Of a stretch of 64,000 nucleotides of DNA, positions 63,524 through 64,000 are shown in pieces (position 1 is the first letter of the stretch; each line of letters opens with the position of its first letter). The notes under the pieces were generated by a model. It searched no databases, was not told where the DNA came from, and saw only the letters and a list, made by a program, of their open reading frames with translations. The position numbers and the translations under genes are program-made. The DNA comes from SABY01 sp964593705 (GTDB lineage: Bacteria; Bacteroidota; Bacteroidia; Bacteroidales; 4484-276): NCBI GenBank assembly GCA_964593705.1, contig CAZQIV010000015.1, forward strand, positions 12,927 to 76,926, read 5' to 3'.

Positions 63524-63892
63524 TCAGGCAAAACGGATGGAAGTTTTATTGAAAAACCCCTTGCATTGTTCAATGGCCATGGGATGTGAGTGTACTTCAC
63601 GAATATCGTTGATAGTTTGTCCCGGAAGCGCTAGCAGGTTTTGTTTTATCCGCAGATATTCTTCTCCAATGATTTTTACCGGATTTTTACGGAGTAAGTT
63701 ATAATTGTGCAGAATATTTCCTACCAAAGAATTTTCGATGGCAAGGGCATCCATAATCGGATTTGTGTTCTGCCAGCTTTCGGTAAGTTCTTTAAAAGTG
63801 TCGCAGGGCAGCAGTTCCACATCCTCATGAAAATAATTGCGGTTGGCAATCTCGTGAAACGACCCAATGGTTTCCTGCATGGCTATTTTCAT
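63524..63892 (-). pseudogene. pheA: prephenate dehydratase, 3'-truncated
   Basis: The N-terminal 113 residues are recognisable prephenate dehydratase: ETIGSFHEIANRNYF, DALAIENSLVGNILHNYNLL, GEEYLRIKQNLLALPGQTIN and EVHSHPMAIEQCKGFFN. The protein then ends abruptly in KTSIRFA and a stop. The rest of the catalytic domain (including the TRF motif) and the ACT domain are missing, with no trace downstream to 63370. Full-length enzymes have about 270-280 residues. The start at 63892 is supported by MKIAMQ. It is probably a rearrangement remnant. Confidence 0.82.
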
Positions 63893-63904
63893 ATTTTTAA
63901 GTAT

Positions 63905-63930
63905 AAAAAAACCCCCGCTTTCCGCGAGGC
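63905..63930 (-). terminator. intrinsic terminator or attenuator before pheA
   Basis: On the minus strand CCTCGC-GGAAA-GCGGGG is followed by seven T. It lies 13 bases before the pheA start. A short ORF running into it reads MKPRGKRGFFYT. It could end an upstream gene outside the window or act as a leader. The last 70 bases of the window show nothing else. Confidence 0.6.
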
Positions 63931-64000
63931 TTCATTGTTTAATAAATTTGGCTCATTTCTAAGATACGGTTGAAAGTTTATAAGTAGACTTTGTTACCAA

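Overview
The window is a Bacteroidota chromosome segment, most like the anaerobic Bacteroidales/Marinilabiliales group. The evidence is secreted proteins ending in type IX secretion (T9SS) sorting domains, the gene order DUF6089-uppS-bamA-skp-skp, a three-gene FrdCAB/SdhCAB complex with a five-helix cytochrome b, Bacteroidota-type -7 promoter boxes (TAnnTTTG), and almost no Shine-Dalgarno sequences. Intergenic DNA is crowded with palindromic and modular repeats.

Layout. 1-2560: 3' end of leuS and a DUF3108 protein. 2869-4694: hydE and a CBS protein. 4712-8355: TIR-bounded repeat elements around an Omp85-like gene, nadK and an orphan DUF433 gene. 8447-15375: envelope biogenesis block (lipoprotein, DUF6089, uppS, bamA, two skp/ompH genes, a small OMP). 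15471-20917: two nearly identical alpha/beta hydrolase genes flanking two decayed T9SS genes. 21030-25905: aminopeptidase P and fumarate reductase/succinate dehydrogenase. 25919-40442: accessory region with a covarying palindrome array, several pseudogenes (a T9SS beta-helix protein, a TspO-like protein, photolyase, an acyltransferase, a phospholipase/nuclease-like protein), ovoA, bcp and a TIGR01777 epimerase. 40918-45951: secreted and small proteins and tRNA-Cys. 46388-59451: the hydrogenase and signalling locus. 59868-63892: a ribF-like gene, a PhnP-like MBL hydrolase, hydG and a truncated pheA.

The main system is at 46388-59451. A trimeric NAD-linked [FeFe] hydrogenase (hydC-hydB-hydA) is flanked by two proteins that carry a hydrogenase H-domain but end in signalling modules. 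One ends in a PAS domain (48102-49952, paired with a [2Fe-2S] protein). The other ends in a histidine kinase (55406-57394). Around them are a SpoIIE/PP2C phosphatase, a lone receiver and a REC-HisKA-HATPase hybrid. I infer an H2- or redox-responsive phospho-signalling system controlling, or controlled by, the hydrogenase. The H-cluster maturases hydE (2869) and hydG (61942) are in the window; hydF is not seen. The HydA has Asp where the proton-relay Cys of the L1 motif normally sits, and the PAS protein has Tyr in place of one H-cluster Cys. The locus is therefore not a textbook bifurcating hydrogenase.

A second theme is gene decay confined to accessory genes. At least seven loci (16285, 17721, 26587, 30160, 33703, 34709, 39332) carry frameshifts, in-frame stops or internal deletions, while core genes are intact.
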